Positions 55,051-63,249 of a stretch of 64,000 nt of DNA are shown piece after piece (positions within the stretch are counted from its first letter, which is position 1; each line of letters starts with the position of its first letter). The position numbers and the translations under genes are program-made. Below the pieces are notes generated by a model. It made no database searches. It was not told the DNA's origin and saw nothing but the letters and a program-made list of their open reading frames with translations. Source of the DNA: VXNF01 sp965116465 (GTDB lineage: Bacteria > Actinomycetota > Acidimicrobiia > Acidimicrobiales > CATQHL01); NCBI GenBank assembly GCA_965116465.1, contig OZ220687.1, forward strand, positions 2,480,001 to 2,544,000. Reading direction: 5' to 3'.

Positions 55051-56411
55051 GTGAGGCCGCTGCCCGGCCCGGCGTACGGTTGCACCGATCCGCCCGATGC
55101 GATCTGTCGGTGCATTTCGTGCGCGACGGCACCGCAGCGGTCGGCGCGGCGCGCCACCCGCCCGACGAGTGCGAGACTGTCGAGAGCGGTCTGTTCGGCG
55201 ACCGACAGGCTGTTGATCGTGTCCTCGAGGGCGGCGTCCAATCCGGCGGCCAGTCGCTCCGCACGGGCGGCGATCTCGGCGGTCGCGAGGCCGAGTGCCT
55301 CTGCCAGCCCGCGCAACGCCCAGACGGTGTCGGTCCCGCGTAGTCGCCAGTGTTCGCCCGGCCGGCCCGCCCACATCGCGAAGCTGAGATCCCGTTCGGG
55401 TGTGTCGCGTCTGTGCGGCAGAAAAGTCGCGGAGTCATAGAGCGGCGCCAACGCCCTCTGCGTGCCGGACAGGAGGATGCTGAAGTTCTTCGCGTGCCCG
55501 TCGGTGTCGCCGACGATCCAGCGGAACAGCAGCATGTCCCCGAAGCGGCGCACAGCGGCCAGCGCGTCGCCACGGCTGGGGTCTCTCAGGACACGGGCGC
55601 AGTTCGCGGCCGTCGCACCGCCGAAGCGCTGGTACTTCCGCTCCGGCGGGAGGCCCAGCGCCTGACACAGATCCTCCTGATGGATCCGTCCCGGGTCGCC
55701 GGCGGTATGTGTCGCATCCCTGTCGTAGCGCTCCACGACGATGACACCGAAGCTGTCGCCGTGCAGTAGCCATGTCGGCGGGGCGGGAATGCCGAGACGC
55801 GCCGCGGTCCGTATCGTGACGTGTTCGACGAGTGTTTCGTGCGGGAAACGTTCGCGGTCGAGTTTCAGGATGTGCGTCGTCGCCCGCTGACCCCACGGGA
55901 TCGCCCAGCCGTCGCCGCTCGCCGCCAGCGCGTCCTTGGGCTGTATACCTCCGAGGCTGCGGCCGGTGTCGCCGTGGGTGGTCGCGAACCTCCACGCCGG
56001 GTCGGCTCGGAGGTTCGCCAACCCCTCCCACAGTTCCGTCTCGCTGAGTTGCTCCAGCCCCCCTCGCTCGCTGAGCAGGGCCGCGGTCCGCTCCGGCCGG
56101 CAGAACTGCACGGCCCCGGCGCACTCGGCTCCGACGGGTGTGCCCAGCAGTTCGATGGGCCGCATGAGCGAGGCGCCGTGCCTGTCGCACCATCTCTGGA
56201 GCACCTCCCGGTCGTCGGGGAGGAGGTTCTGCAGCCAGTACGCCACCTGCGGCGTGTCGTAGGGGTCCTCCCGCAGCGGCAGGCCCATCGACAACGGTGT
56301 GGGCTCGGGCAGTTCGAGGTAGCTCTCCGCGTACCTGAGCACCGCCCGGTCGGGCCCGAGAACCTCCACGTGCCCGGCGTGGCGCTGCTCGATCAGCATG
56401 TCGAGTCTCAT
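55047..56411 (-). CDS. HipA-type serine/threonine kinase toxin
   Basis: HipA-family protein of 454 residues, a kinase toxin that in characterised systems phosphorylates an aminoacyl-tRNA synthetase and induces dormancy. The N-terminal subdomain is LRYAESYLELPEPTPLSMGLPL. Kinase features are SLGGIQPKDAL (Gly-rich loop; usual SLGGARPK), THILKLDRERFPHETLVEH, VVERYDRD, the catalytic loop IVGDTDGHAKNFSIL and LAPLYDSATFLPHR. All key residues are present. Its start overlaps the end of the HipB-like antitoxin (ATGA), the usual order hipB-hipA. Regulated with hipB through three upstream sites. Likely functional. Confidence 0.92.
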   Translation of the reverse strand: MRLDMLIEQRHAGHVEVLGPDRAVLRYAESYLELPEPTPLSMGLPLREDPYDTPQVAYWLQNLLPDDREVLQRWCDRHGASLMRPIELLGTPVGAECAGAVQFCRPERTAALLSERGGLEQLSETELWEGLANLRADPAWRFATTHGDTGRSLGGIQPKDALAASGDGWAIPWGQRATTHILKLDRERFPHETLVEHVTIRTAARLGIPAPPTWLLHGDSFGVIVVERYDRDATHTAGDPGRIHQEDLCQALGLPPERKYQRFGGATAANCARVLRDPSRGDALAAVRRFGDMLLFRWIVGDTDGHAKNFSILLSGTQRALAPLYDSATFLPHRRDTPERDLSFAMWAGRPGEHWRLRGTDTVWALRGLAEALGLATAEIAARAERLAAGLDAALEDTINSLSVAEQTALDSLALVGRVARRADRCGAVAHEMHRQIASGGSVQPYAGPGSGLT

Positions 56412-56719
56412 GGCGGAGGACGCTGCACGTAGCCGTCCACGATCCCGGCAAGCGAGGGACGCCGCGACGGTGCGTGGACGATCTCGAAACCCGCGTCAAG
56501 AGCGGCCAGCACGCGGCACAGCACACCGACCTCGGCGGTGACCTTGCCGTTCTCCATCTCCGAAATCCACTTGCGCGTCACGTGGGCGCGGCCGGCGAGT
56601 TCCGCCTGCGTGACGCCCAGCGAGCGCCGCAAGCCCTGCAAGGCCGCGCCCATCTCGCTCGGGCGAGTGATGTGTCGGTAGCGTTTCGCTTCGAGCCGGG
56701 GCCCATCGGAAGTGCTCAT
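56408..56719 (-). CDS. HipB-like HTH antitoxin
   Basis: XRE-family DNA-binding protein of 103 residues, cognate antitoxin and repressor of the HipA kinase downstream. The HTH runs SEMGAALQGLRRSLGVTQAELAGRA then HVTRKWISEMENGKVTAEVGVLCRVLAAL. The tail SRRPSLAGIVDGYVQRPPP is short. Its ATG at 56717-56719 lies directly beside three 16-bp operator-like repeats, suggesting autorepression. The stop/start overlap with HipA gives tight coupling. Confidence 0.9.
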   Translation of the reverse strand: MSTSDGPRLEAKRYRHITRPSEMGAALQGLRRSLGVTQAELAGRAHVTRKWISEMENGKVTAEVGVLCRVLAALDAGFEIVHAPSRRPSLAGIVDGYVQRPPP

Positions 56720-56739
56720 ACCCGCAGTCTAGATTCGGT

Positions 56740-56809
56740 GTCCCTGTGCGGGTACATTGTGATGCTGTCCCTGTTCGGGTATCACAGATGTGTGACCCTG
56801 TACGGGAAC
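56740..56809 (-). promoter_or_regulatory. three 27-bp-phased operator sites of the hip operon
   Basis: GTCCCTGTGCGGGTAC (56740-56755), GTCCCTGTTCGGGTAT (56767-56782) and GACCCTGTACGGGAAC (56794-56809). Start positions are exactly 27 bp apart. Each is a partial palindrome around CCCTGTnCGGG. Their place ahead of hipB fits binding of the HipB repressor. Confidence 0.7.
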
Positions 56810-56879
56810 ACACCCTTGGATGCGAGCGACGGTGCGAGCACGGTCGGATTTCCCCTGCCGCGCAGCGACCGAGGTGACG

Positions 56880-56975
56880 CCAAGCTGCGGGGCCTGCTCG
56901 CCGCCGGCGACCCCCGCGGCGAGGTGCGCCTTGCGTGGCACGCCAAAGAAACACTCCGCGGGCTCTATGAAATCG
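56880..56975 (+). pseudogene. short transposase relic
   Basis: One frame codes LLAAGDPRGEVRLAWHAKETLRGLYE, which reads like the C-terminal domain of an ISL3-type transposase, but no start, catalytic residues or rest of the gene are present. It directly adjoins the inverted repeat at 56976. Call is by resemblance. Confidence 0.45.
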
Positions 56976-57059
56976 GGCGCTTCGGTTCTCGGCGGGGAGT
57001 GACGCTGGCGAGTAGCGCCCGGTTGGATTGGCCGACGTAGTGCAGCAGACCTCCACCAG
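56976..57059 (+). repeat. inverted repeat, left copy, beside the AbiEii-like pair
   Basis: About 84 bp, GCGCTTCGGTTCTCGGCGGG onward, closely matching the reverse complement of 58030-58113. It ends two bases from the stop of the gene at 57062. Confidence 0.75.
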
Positions 57060-57061
57060 CG

Positions 57062-57391
57062 CTATCGCGGACCCACTCCCCGCTCATTTCCGAAGAACCC
57101 GATTGGGTCGTCCTGTTCAGTCGTCCACAGGCGGTCGAGCGGCAGTGCGAGTAGGCGGTCTCCGAGTCGGTAGGCGCGTTCGCCGGTGTGTAGAACGATG
57201 CCACAGACGAAGTCGTCGGGTGCCGTCCTCCGGAGCCATTCGAGGTCCTCGCTGCGGCGATGCCTCAACTGCATCGCCAAGGCGGTCCCGCCCATCAGGA
57301 CGGTCCCGGCGGGGACTATCTGTGCGACGGTGGGCCAGGCTGCGCGTGTGGCCGGCCCGAGGACCTCGGCGTACTCAGAGAGTGACTCCAC
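57062..57391 (-). CDS. truncated AbiEii/AbiGii nucleotidyltransferase-like toxin
   Basis: Protein of 109 residues with the N-terminal signature of AbiEii-type nucleotidyltransferase toxins: VLMGGTALAMQLRHRRSEDLEW (GGTALxxxLxHRxSxDLE). Full-length members are about 250-300 residues; here the frame ends soon after DRLWTTEQDDPIGFF at the inverted repeat, so most of the protein is missing. The start overlaps the end of the partner gene by 17 bases, as in coupled type IV-like pairs. It may be inactive or a reduced remnant. The motif is clear; toxicity is doubtful. Confidence 0.7.
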   Translation of the reverse strand: MESLSEYAEVLGPATRAAWPTVAQIVPAGTVLMGGTALAMQLRHRRSEDLEWLRRTAPDDFVCGIVLHTGERAYRLGDRLLALPLDRLWTTEQDDPIGFFGNERGVGPR

Positions 57392-57971
57392 TGGGCTCCC
57401 TGAGTGCGTTTCGGATCATGGCCTTGACGGCCGGCGGGATGCACTCCTTGTCGGCGACGCGCTCGAGAGCCTCCGCCGGTAACGTCTCGAGCACCCAAGC
57501 CCACGCGTCGATGTCGTGGTAAGTGAGAAGGTGTTCGGCGACGAACGCCGCGTCGCGGGGGAGTTCGATCAGCGCCGGATCGCCCCACCAGAACAACTTG
57601 GCGAAACGGTCCGGCAACGTCTCCGGCATCGGCGCGGGCGGCGGCTCGGGGAGTTCCACGGTTCGCACAGCGTCGGCGACGCTGAACCAGGCGTCGACGA
57701 CGGCGAGACGCCAGACGGTCCGCTCTGGCTCGGCGTCGGGGGGCAGACCCGTCTCGGGCTCCGTTGTCACGAGCCCACGATCTTCAAGATCACCGAGCGC
57801 GGCGGCCGCATCGGCGGTCACCACGCCGGCGACGAACGCAACAGCGCTCGCCCCGCTCAGGCCCCGAGGCCGGCGCGACAGGGCCGCGAGAACGCACATC
57901 TCGGTCGCCGACAGACAAGGCGCGGTCGGCGCGCCGAGGCTGTCATCAACTGGCCGCGCCAGGGTGGTCAC
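57375..57971 (-). CDS. putative antitoxin/partner of the AbiEii-like gene
   Basis: Protein of 198 residues. The N-terminal part (ATEMCVLAALSRRPRGLSGASA, then AALGDLEDRGLVTTEPETG) looks like a winged helix. The C-terminal part, ELPRDAAFVAEHLLTYHDIDAWAWVLETLPAEAL then KECIPPAVKAMIRNAL, is helical and not assigned. It is the first gene of a two-gene unit with the truncated AbiEii-like gene and lies between the two inverted repeats. By position and wing it is probably the cognate antitoxin or regulator. The start is at 57969-57971 with no strong ribosome-binding site. Confidence 0.6.
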   Translation of the reverse strand: MTTLARPVDDSLGAPTAPCLSATEMCVLAALSRRPRGLSGASAVAFVAGVVTADAAAALGDLEDRGLVTTEPETGLPPDAEPERTVWRLAVVDAWFSVADAVRTVELPEPPPAPMPETLPDRFAKLFWWGDPALIELPRDAAFVAEHLLTYHDIDAWAWVLETLPAEALERVADKECIPPAVKAMIRNALREPSGVTL

Positions 57972-58029
57972 GGTTCCAATTCTACCGGTCGCCGACGCGG
58001 GTCTCCGGGCTCGGAAAGGCGCCGCGATG

Positions 58030-58113
58030 GTGGTGAGGGCCTGCTGTTCTACGCCGGCAAACCCGACCGGGCGCTCCTCGCCTGCGTCACTCCCCGCCGG
58101 GAACCGAAGCGCC
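58030..58113 (-). repeat. inverted repeat, right copy, beside the AbiEii-like pair
   Basis: Reverse-complement partner of 56976-57059 (about 84 bp, many single-base differences). It is followed at once by a fragment resembling an RCC1 unit. Confidence 0.75.
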
Positions 58114-58165
58114 TGTTGTCGCCCCAGCAGGTGAGGGTCCCATCCATCCGTCCCACTTGGGCGAC
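58114..58165 (-). pseudogene. fragment of an RCC1-like repeat unit
   Basis: On the minus strand this codes GRMDGTLTCWGD, close to the TDGTITCWGNN core of the RCC1-repeat gene at 52710-54929; DNA CCCCAGCAGGTGAGGGTCCC matches that gene's repeat. Too short to be functional; probably left by recombination. Confidence 0.55.
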
Positions 58166-58180
58166 GTCATGTTGTCGAAC

Positions 58181-59018
58181 TCAGCCGATCGTAATGGTGT
58201 TGGAGCGGACATCGTCAAGCTCAACATAAACAGAACTACCTGGGACCAGATTGACCGCGCATACTTCCACGGTCCACGGTGAATTGGGCAGGTACTCAAA
58301 GATTGCAACTCCAGCGTCGCTGGCGCCGAATCCATCAGACACGTAGCAGACGAACCCATATGGGCCGGGATTCTCCGGCCCGGAGGGGAAGCCGGTCACT
58401 GTCACAGATACGGATCGGCATGGTGTATCAAGCTGGCACATGAATTCGTGCTGACCTGCGTCTTCACCCAGAGAGATTGTCAATCGACGCTGAGAGACAT
58501 CGTGGTCTGAAGTTTCCACTTCCACCGTCTCCGGCGTGAACGTCAACGTCGCTGCCGCATAGGGAAAGCAGCGGCCATTGATCAGGTCTGGAGAGTGGGA
58601 CCTCGAGTAATCCTTCAGGCATCCGAAGACAGTGAGATTGTAGGGTCCTCCACGGCTGAAGTCGGAGCCTTCTGTGACGCGAGTTAAGTTGCGACTCTGG
58701 TCCGTATATTCGATATCTCGTGGGTTATAGTAGATCGGCCCGTCGGGAGTGGAGCGAACCCAATATTCGCCGTGTACAACGGCCCAGCGATCCACGAGAT
58801 CGCTAGATGGCCATGACAGGTCGAACGAGCGCGGCTCGAAGTCCAAGGTATCGACTACCTCGATCGAGATCTCGGCTTGCGGAAATCCGACAGAAGCAAA
58901 CACATCGTCGGAGGAGCCGAGCCCGATCGCCGACTGAGGGATAACTGTGACGGCGAACGTGTCGCCCAGTTGGTATTCGTGTCCGCCAATTGGACTAGGG
59001 GCAGTACGAATGAGCGTG
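58181..59018 (-). pseudogene. C-terminal part of the exported metzincin-like gene, out of frame
   Basis: A frame of about 275 codons running from near 59018 to the stop at 58181, with no own start or ribosome-binding site. It begins LIRTAPSPIGGHEYQLGDTF and AVTVIPQSAIGLGSSDDV, then contains beta-rich, Cys-containing segments (FGCLKDYSRSHSP, EDAGQHEFMCQLDTPCRSV). It continues the upstream exported protein in another frame; the shift is at about 59017-59022. It is best read as the C-terminal domain(s) of one broken gene. Confidence 0.6.
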
Positions 59019-60650
59019 CATCTGCGGGGAGGTCGACTTCGAATATGATGCTGTCGCCTCTATCGACTATCTCTCCGATCGGATAGTATTGCCGCACTAT
59101 ACGGGGAGCACTTGTTGGATGCCCTTGCGAGTCAAAAGTGGCGGTACTCACGAGAACTTTGTATCCCGTTGCCGGCACTGTGCTCTGATGGCTGGGCTGC
59201 TCCCACGTCACTCCGGGCGTGCCGTCGGCCTGCCACACAACGCGCAGTACAGGAGGAAGGGGTGGAAGGCGGATACATGCAGGATTGTTCGGCCCGACCG
59301 GCCATCCCTGCTCTTCCAAAAAGCCGCACGGGAACAGATTGAGTCCCCTCTGTTGCTGCAGCACTGCCGGAAATCCCGAGAATGTTCCAACCAACTGTCC
59401 GCCTCGCCACGACTTAACATCCCCGTCGCCGCCGTACAGCTCTTCCCACTCCTCTGGCGACGGGAATTCCCTATATCGAGTCACTCCCGAATGAGCGAGA
59501 TGAATTACGCCGATGTTGTGGTCAAACTCATGGCGAGCAACAAAAGTTTGCAATGGGAGTTCCGAAGGTTGGTATCGCCATGCGGGTTCCCAAGTTTGGT
59601 CTAGTTTGATACCCGTGACACTCGCGACCGTCTGCCCAGCGGCATCTTTGATGTACGTCACTCCTGGTGGTCCACGAAGTCTTCCCCATCCGCCGCGCTC
59701 CGTAGAATCTGGATTTCCGGCCAGGATCACCGCATGGCCGATATGGGCTTCAGTGGAGAGGGAGAGTGATCTTCGGCAAGAATCTGGAAGATAGCCGAGG
59801 AACCAGTGTGACGCCACGTCGTCTGCGATCGCTATTGTGCCTGCTGTAAAGGACACATTCAGCAAGCCTGACGATTGCCAAGCATAGAACGGTGCCTCGA
59901 TCTCGTTCAATGCGTGCACATACGCGTCGATCAATTCACGCTTGGCGAGGTGTTCATTGCCTTGCTCAACGCACAGGTGCACATGAACGACCAGATCGCC
60001 ACGGGGCTGTCTCCACCACACGTGGGGGTTCGCAACCTCCAAGATATCCCCTTCGAACTGCTCGTATTGGTCGTCGTCGGTGACCGGCGCGTCGCGATCT
60101 GCGGGTTGGGACGTCGTTTGGTCGTCGTCGGTGACCGCCGCGTCGCGATCGGCCGGTCGAGGAGTCCCGAGAGTGAGTGGGGAACTGGCGAGCCAGCGGC
60201 CGACGCCGGCGGTGGTGGGGAAGAATCGGACGCGGGGCAGTTGGCGGTCGCCCCAGGCGTCGTCGGCGGCGCGTTGTTGGAGGCCGAACTCAATGCGCCC
60301 GCTCTCGAGTTTGCGTGTCACGATACGCACCTCACCGGCCGGCATGTCCAAGGCAGAACTGGCGAGCCAGCGGCCGATTGTGGCGGTGGTGGGGAAGAAG
60401 CGGACGCGGGGCAGTTGGCGGTCGTCCCAGGTGTTGTCGGCGGTGCGGGGTTGGAGGCCGAATTCGATGCGTCCGTCGGCGAGTTTGCGCGCCACGATGC
60501 GCACCTCGGCGTCGCTGTCGGTTGTGTCCTGTTGGGCGGTGGCGGTGGTGGAGACGAGGACGCCGCCCAGGACGGCGAGCAGAGCGGCTAGCGCCGCGAA
60601 GAAGCGGCGGCTGTTATTCCGCGGGGGGGTGTTCGCGAGTCGTGGCGCAC
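58855..60650 (-). CDS. exported metzincin-like metalloprotease with duplicated N-terminal module (frameshifted)
   Basis: An exported protein related at its N-terminus to the RCC1 protein: the same GAAGGAG-CCCCC-GTG start (60648-60650), signal peptide (SRRFFAALAALLAVLGG) and two copies of the VRIVARKL...GRWLASS module. A middle region has the metzincin motif HEFDHNIGVIH (59500-59532), which matches HExxHxxGxxH and suggests a zinc protease. An Fn3-like domain follows. Two breaks are visible: 7 C where 5 or 8 would keep the GTG in frame with the signal (60623-60629 on the plus strand), and a shift near 59018. So as written it is probably inactive, or a slippage-controlled gene, or contains sequence errors. 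Confidence 0.65.
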
Positions 60651-60960
60651 GGGGGACTCCTTCGCTCCGTGCAGGGCGTTCCGGGATGAAGAAACGCGCA
60701 TGACGGCGGAGCACGTTAGCAAACAGCCATGTCGGCCGCTGCGCCGGTCGGAGGTGGCGACGTCGCTCGTCACTGCGTTCGGGTGGGTGTCCGTTCTGGT
60801 GGCGGATCACCGGGTCCGTGGGGTGAACGGGATTGGTGGGGGCTCGTCGCGGCGACCCGGGGCGATGCTGTGGGCGGGTGACGGCTCGAGGCTCGCAGGG
60901 GCTGGAGCTTCTCGCTGTTTGCGGCCTCGGCGACGTCTGCGGTGGCGTGCCCGGCGTCTT
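60651..60960. other. intergenic region holding a conserved leader
   Basis: About 310 bases between the exported gene and the end of the Fic gene. The first 90 (60651-60739) match the leader of the RCC1 gene. The rest shows no gene. Confidence 0.5.
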
Positions 60961-61992
60961 TCAGCGGTCGCGGCGCCGGGCGCGTGAGGCGCGGTAGTCG
61001 TCGACCCAGATCCGGGTGCTGCGCCACTGGCCGTCGGCGCCGCGGTGGGCTTGGAGGCGGCCGCGTTGCGCGGCGGCCTGGAGTGCGGTGGCGGAGAGGT
61101 CCGCGGCGGCGAGGGCGCGCAGCGGCACGAGTCGTGCGGGTCCGGCCACGGCGGGCAGCACGAACCGGTAGAGACTGCCGAGGACGGCTCGGGCGATCAG
61201 CTCGCCCAGCGGCCCCGGTTCGCCGCCGTCGGCGGATCGCAGCGCCCGCAGGTAGCGGTCGCGGTCGCGCTTGTAGATGACGATCGGCGGGTAGCCCAGG
61301 CGTACCAGGACGAGGTTCAACAGGAGTCGCCCCGTGCGCCCGTTGCCGTCGAGAAACGGGTGGATCTGCTCGAAGCGGCAGTGCGCGGCGGCGAGTTGAT
61401 CGCACAGCGTGTGCGCGCCGGCGTCGAGGGAGTTGACGAGATCCACCCAATCGGTCATCTCCGCGGGGATCAGCGGCCACGAGACGGGCGCCATCCCGCC
61501 GGGGAACGGTCGGATGTCGTGCTCGCGGAAACTTCCCGGCGACTCGGTGGGTCTTGCGTCCGGATGCGGCGCGACCTCCCACACGGGTGCCATCGCGGTG
61601 TGGTGCACCTGACGCACTTCGGCCATCGTCAGGATCGCCTCCGGCCTCGTCAACCCAATCGGGCTGACGGCCTGCTCGTACACCCACTCCGCGGCGGTGG
61701 CGTAGCCGCGCACCTCCAGGTACTCGCTCAGTTCCTTGTTGCCCACGGCCTTGCCCGCGCTGAGGAGCCGCTCCACCTCCTTGAGCACCAGCGTGTTGCC
61801 CTCGATGGCGGTCGAGTGGTGAGCCTCCTCGTACCAGATGTCGCGCCACAGGCCGGCCGCCTCGGCGGGGCTGGGCAGGCCACCGAGACGGTTCTCCATC
61901 TCCCCGACCTGCACGCGGAGGCGATGGTAGACCTCCTCCCGGCGCGGCCTGCCGCGCCGCGGCGACGCCGGGGGCTTCGATCGCGAACCCAT
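60961..61992 (-). CDS. Fic-domain AMPylase-like protein
   Basis: Fic-family protein of 343 residues, likely transferring AMP (or another nucleotide) to a target protein. The core motif is HPFLDGNGRTGR. The N-terminal inhibitory helix STAIEGN ((S/T)xxxE(G/N)) precedes it within the same protein, the class II arrangement that normally keeps Fic inactive. Other parts are LWRDIWYEEAHHSTAIEG, GFREHDIRPFPGG-like SFREHDIRPFPGG and a C-terminal winged-helix-like LRALAAADLSATALQAAAQRG. ATG at 61990-61992; the frame extends upstream but without conserved sequence. The upstream DNA has an A/T-rich element. Target unknown. Confidence 0.9.
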   Translation of the reverse strand: MGSRSKPPASPRRGRPRREEVYHRLRVQVGEMENRLGGLPSPAEAAGLWRDIWYEEAHHSTAIEGNTLVLKEVERLLSAGKAVGNKELSEYLEVRGYATAAEWVYEQAVSPIGLTRPEAILTMAEVRQVHHTAMAPVWEVAPHPDARPTESPGSFREHDIRPFPGGMAPVSWPLIPAEMTDWVDLVNSLDAGAHTLCDQLAAAHCRFEQIHPFLDGNGRTGRLLLNLVLVRLGYPPIVIYKRDRDRYLRALRSADGGEPGPLGELIARAVLGSLYRFVLPAVAGPARLVPLRALAAADLSATALQAAAQRGRLQAHRGADGQWRSTRIWVDDYRASRARRRDR

Positions 61993-62475
61993 CGGAGTGA
62001 AGCGTAGCGCTGTTCCCTCGAACTTGTCGGGTTCGCCCGAAACTAAATCAATAAGAACAAGTCGACGACAGGCTGCCAGCCGGACACGGCACCCGAAAGA
62101 CGTCAATCCGGCTATTGCAGGACTGTGACCAGCAGTGTTGTCCAGAGCACTACGAGGATGGAGTAGATTGACCGGAGCAAGCGACTTGTGGGGAAACTCA
62201 CATTGCTAATCGACACAACAGTCATGAGTGGAACCCGATTGTGAGTCGAGGTGGTATGGGTGTTCGCGTCGGTGTCCGATTCTTGCGGTCCGCTCACCCG
62301 ACACTGTGGTGGGCCTGCGGCGTTGTGCGAGGAGTGTCAGATGGCCGATAGCCAACCGCGCGGCGCCGCCGGCCGGCTCGTCGTCGCGTTCCCGCTGCCT
62401 TCCGCTGCGGAGACTTCTGGCGATCCCAACCTGGCGGTCGCCGAAGGAGATCGAGAGCATTGCCGCGCGCTCGGT
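61993..62475. other. intergenic region with a dispersed repeat
   Basis: About 480 bases. 62040-62060 is A/T-rich (AAACTAAATCAATAAGAAC) and may hold the Fic promoter. 62228-62268 is a copy of the dispersed repeat seen at 52532. Short frames in the rest show no protein-like features. Confidence 0.5.
62228..62268. repeat. dispersed short repeat, copy 2
   Basis: GAACCCGATTGTGAGTCGAG then GTGGTATGGGTGTTCGCG, matching 52532-52573 with a few changes. Confidence 0.6.
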
Positions 62476-63249
62476 TCAGCGGCCCTGCCAGCGGGGGGCG
62501 CGCTTCTCGGTGAATGCCCGTACGCCCTCGTCGCCGTCGGTGGAGGCCAGCACCTCGATGAGGGCGGGGAGGTTGGCCATGCGGGCATCGGCGGCGGTCA
62601 TGTGGGCGGTGCGGCGGACGATCTGCTTGATGGCCCGCAGCGACAGCGGCGCACACGCCAGCAGGTTCTCCAGCCAGCGGTCCACGGCGGCATCCAGGTC
62701 GGCGGCGGGGACCACCTCGTTCACCAGCCCGAGGTCGAGCGCCTCGGTGGCGGTGAACCGGCGTCCAGTCAGCAGGACCTCCATGGCCCACTTGGCGGGC
62801 AGTTGGCGTGCCAGCGACACGATGCCGCCGTCAAGGGGCAGGCGTCCCAGCCGGGGCTCGACGAAACCCAGCTCGGCGTTCTCCGAGGCCACCGCCAGGT
62901 CGCAGCCCACCACCAGTTCCAGGCCGCCGCCGAGGGCGTAGCCGTTGACCCTGGCCAGCACCGGCACGTCGAGCGTCTCCCGCAACGTCAGGTGGCCGAA
63001 GCCGTCGGGGCGGGCCTCCAGCCAGTAGTCCATCCCGGTTCGTCCCTCGGCACGCATGTCGTCGCCGGCGCAGAACGCCCGGTCACCGGCGCCGGTCAGC
63101 ACCACCACCCGCACCGAACGGTCCGCCTCGATCTCCTCCCAGGCCCGCCGCAGGTCCTCCTGGTGCGCCTCGTCGATGGCGTTGAGCCGTTCCGGGCGGT
63201 TGATGGTGACCCGGGCCACATGGTCGCTGACGCTCAGATCGATGCTCAT
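62476..63249 (-). CDS. enoyl-CoA hydratase/isomerase family protein
   Basis: Crotonase-fold protein of 257 residues. Oxyanion segments are RAFCAGDDMRAEG and NGYALGGGLELVVGCDLAVASENAELGFVEPRLG, with the catalytic-type Glu of FVEP retained. The tail PLSLRAIKQIVRR and FTEKRAPRWQGR is the usual C-terminal helix and CoA-contact end. It overlaps the upstream CoA-transferase gene by four bases (ATGA), so the two are one operon. Probably hydrates an enoyl-CoA in fatty- or carnitine-type metabolism; substrate unknown. Confidence 0.93.
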   Translation of the reverse strand: MSIDLSVSDHVARVTINRPERLNAIDEAHQEDLRRAWEEIEADRSVRVVVLTGAGDRAFCAGDDMRAEGRTGMDYWLEARPDGFGHLTLRETLDVPVLARVNGYALGGGLELVVGCDLAVASENAELGFVEPRLGRLPLDGGIVSLARQLPAKWAMEVLLTGRRFTATEALDLGLVNEVVPAADLDAAVDRWLENLLACAPLSLRAIKQIVRRTAHMTAADARMANLPALIEVLASTDGDEGVRAFTEKRAPRWQGR

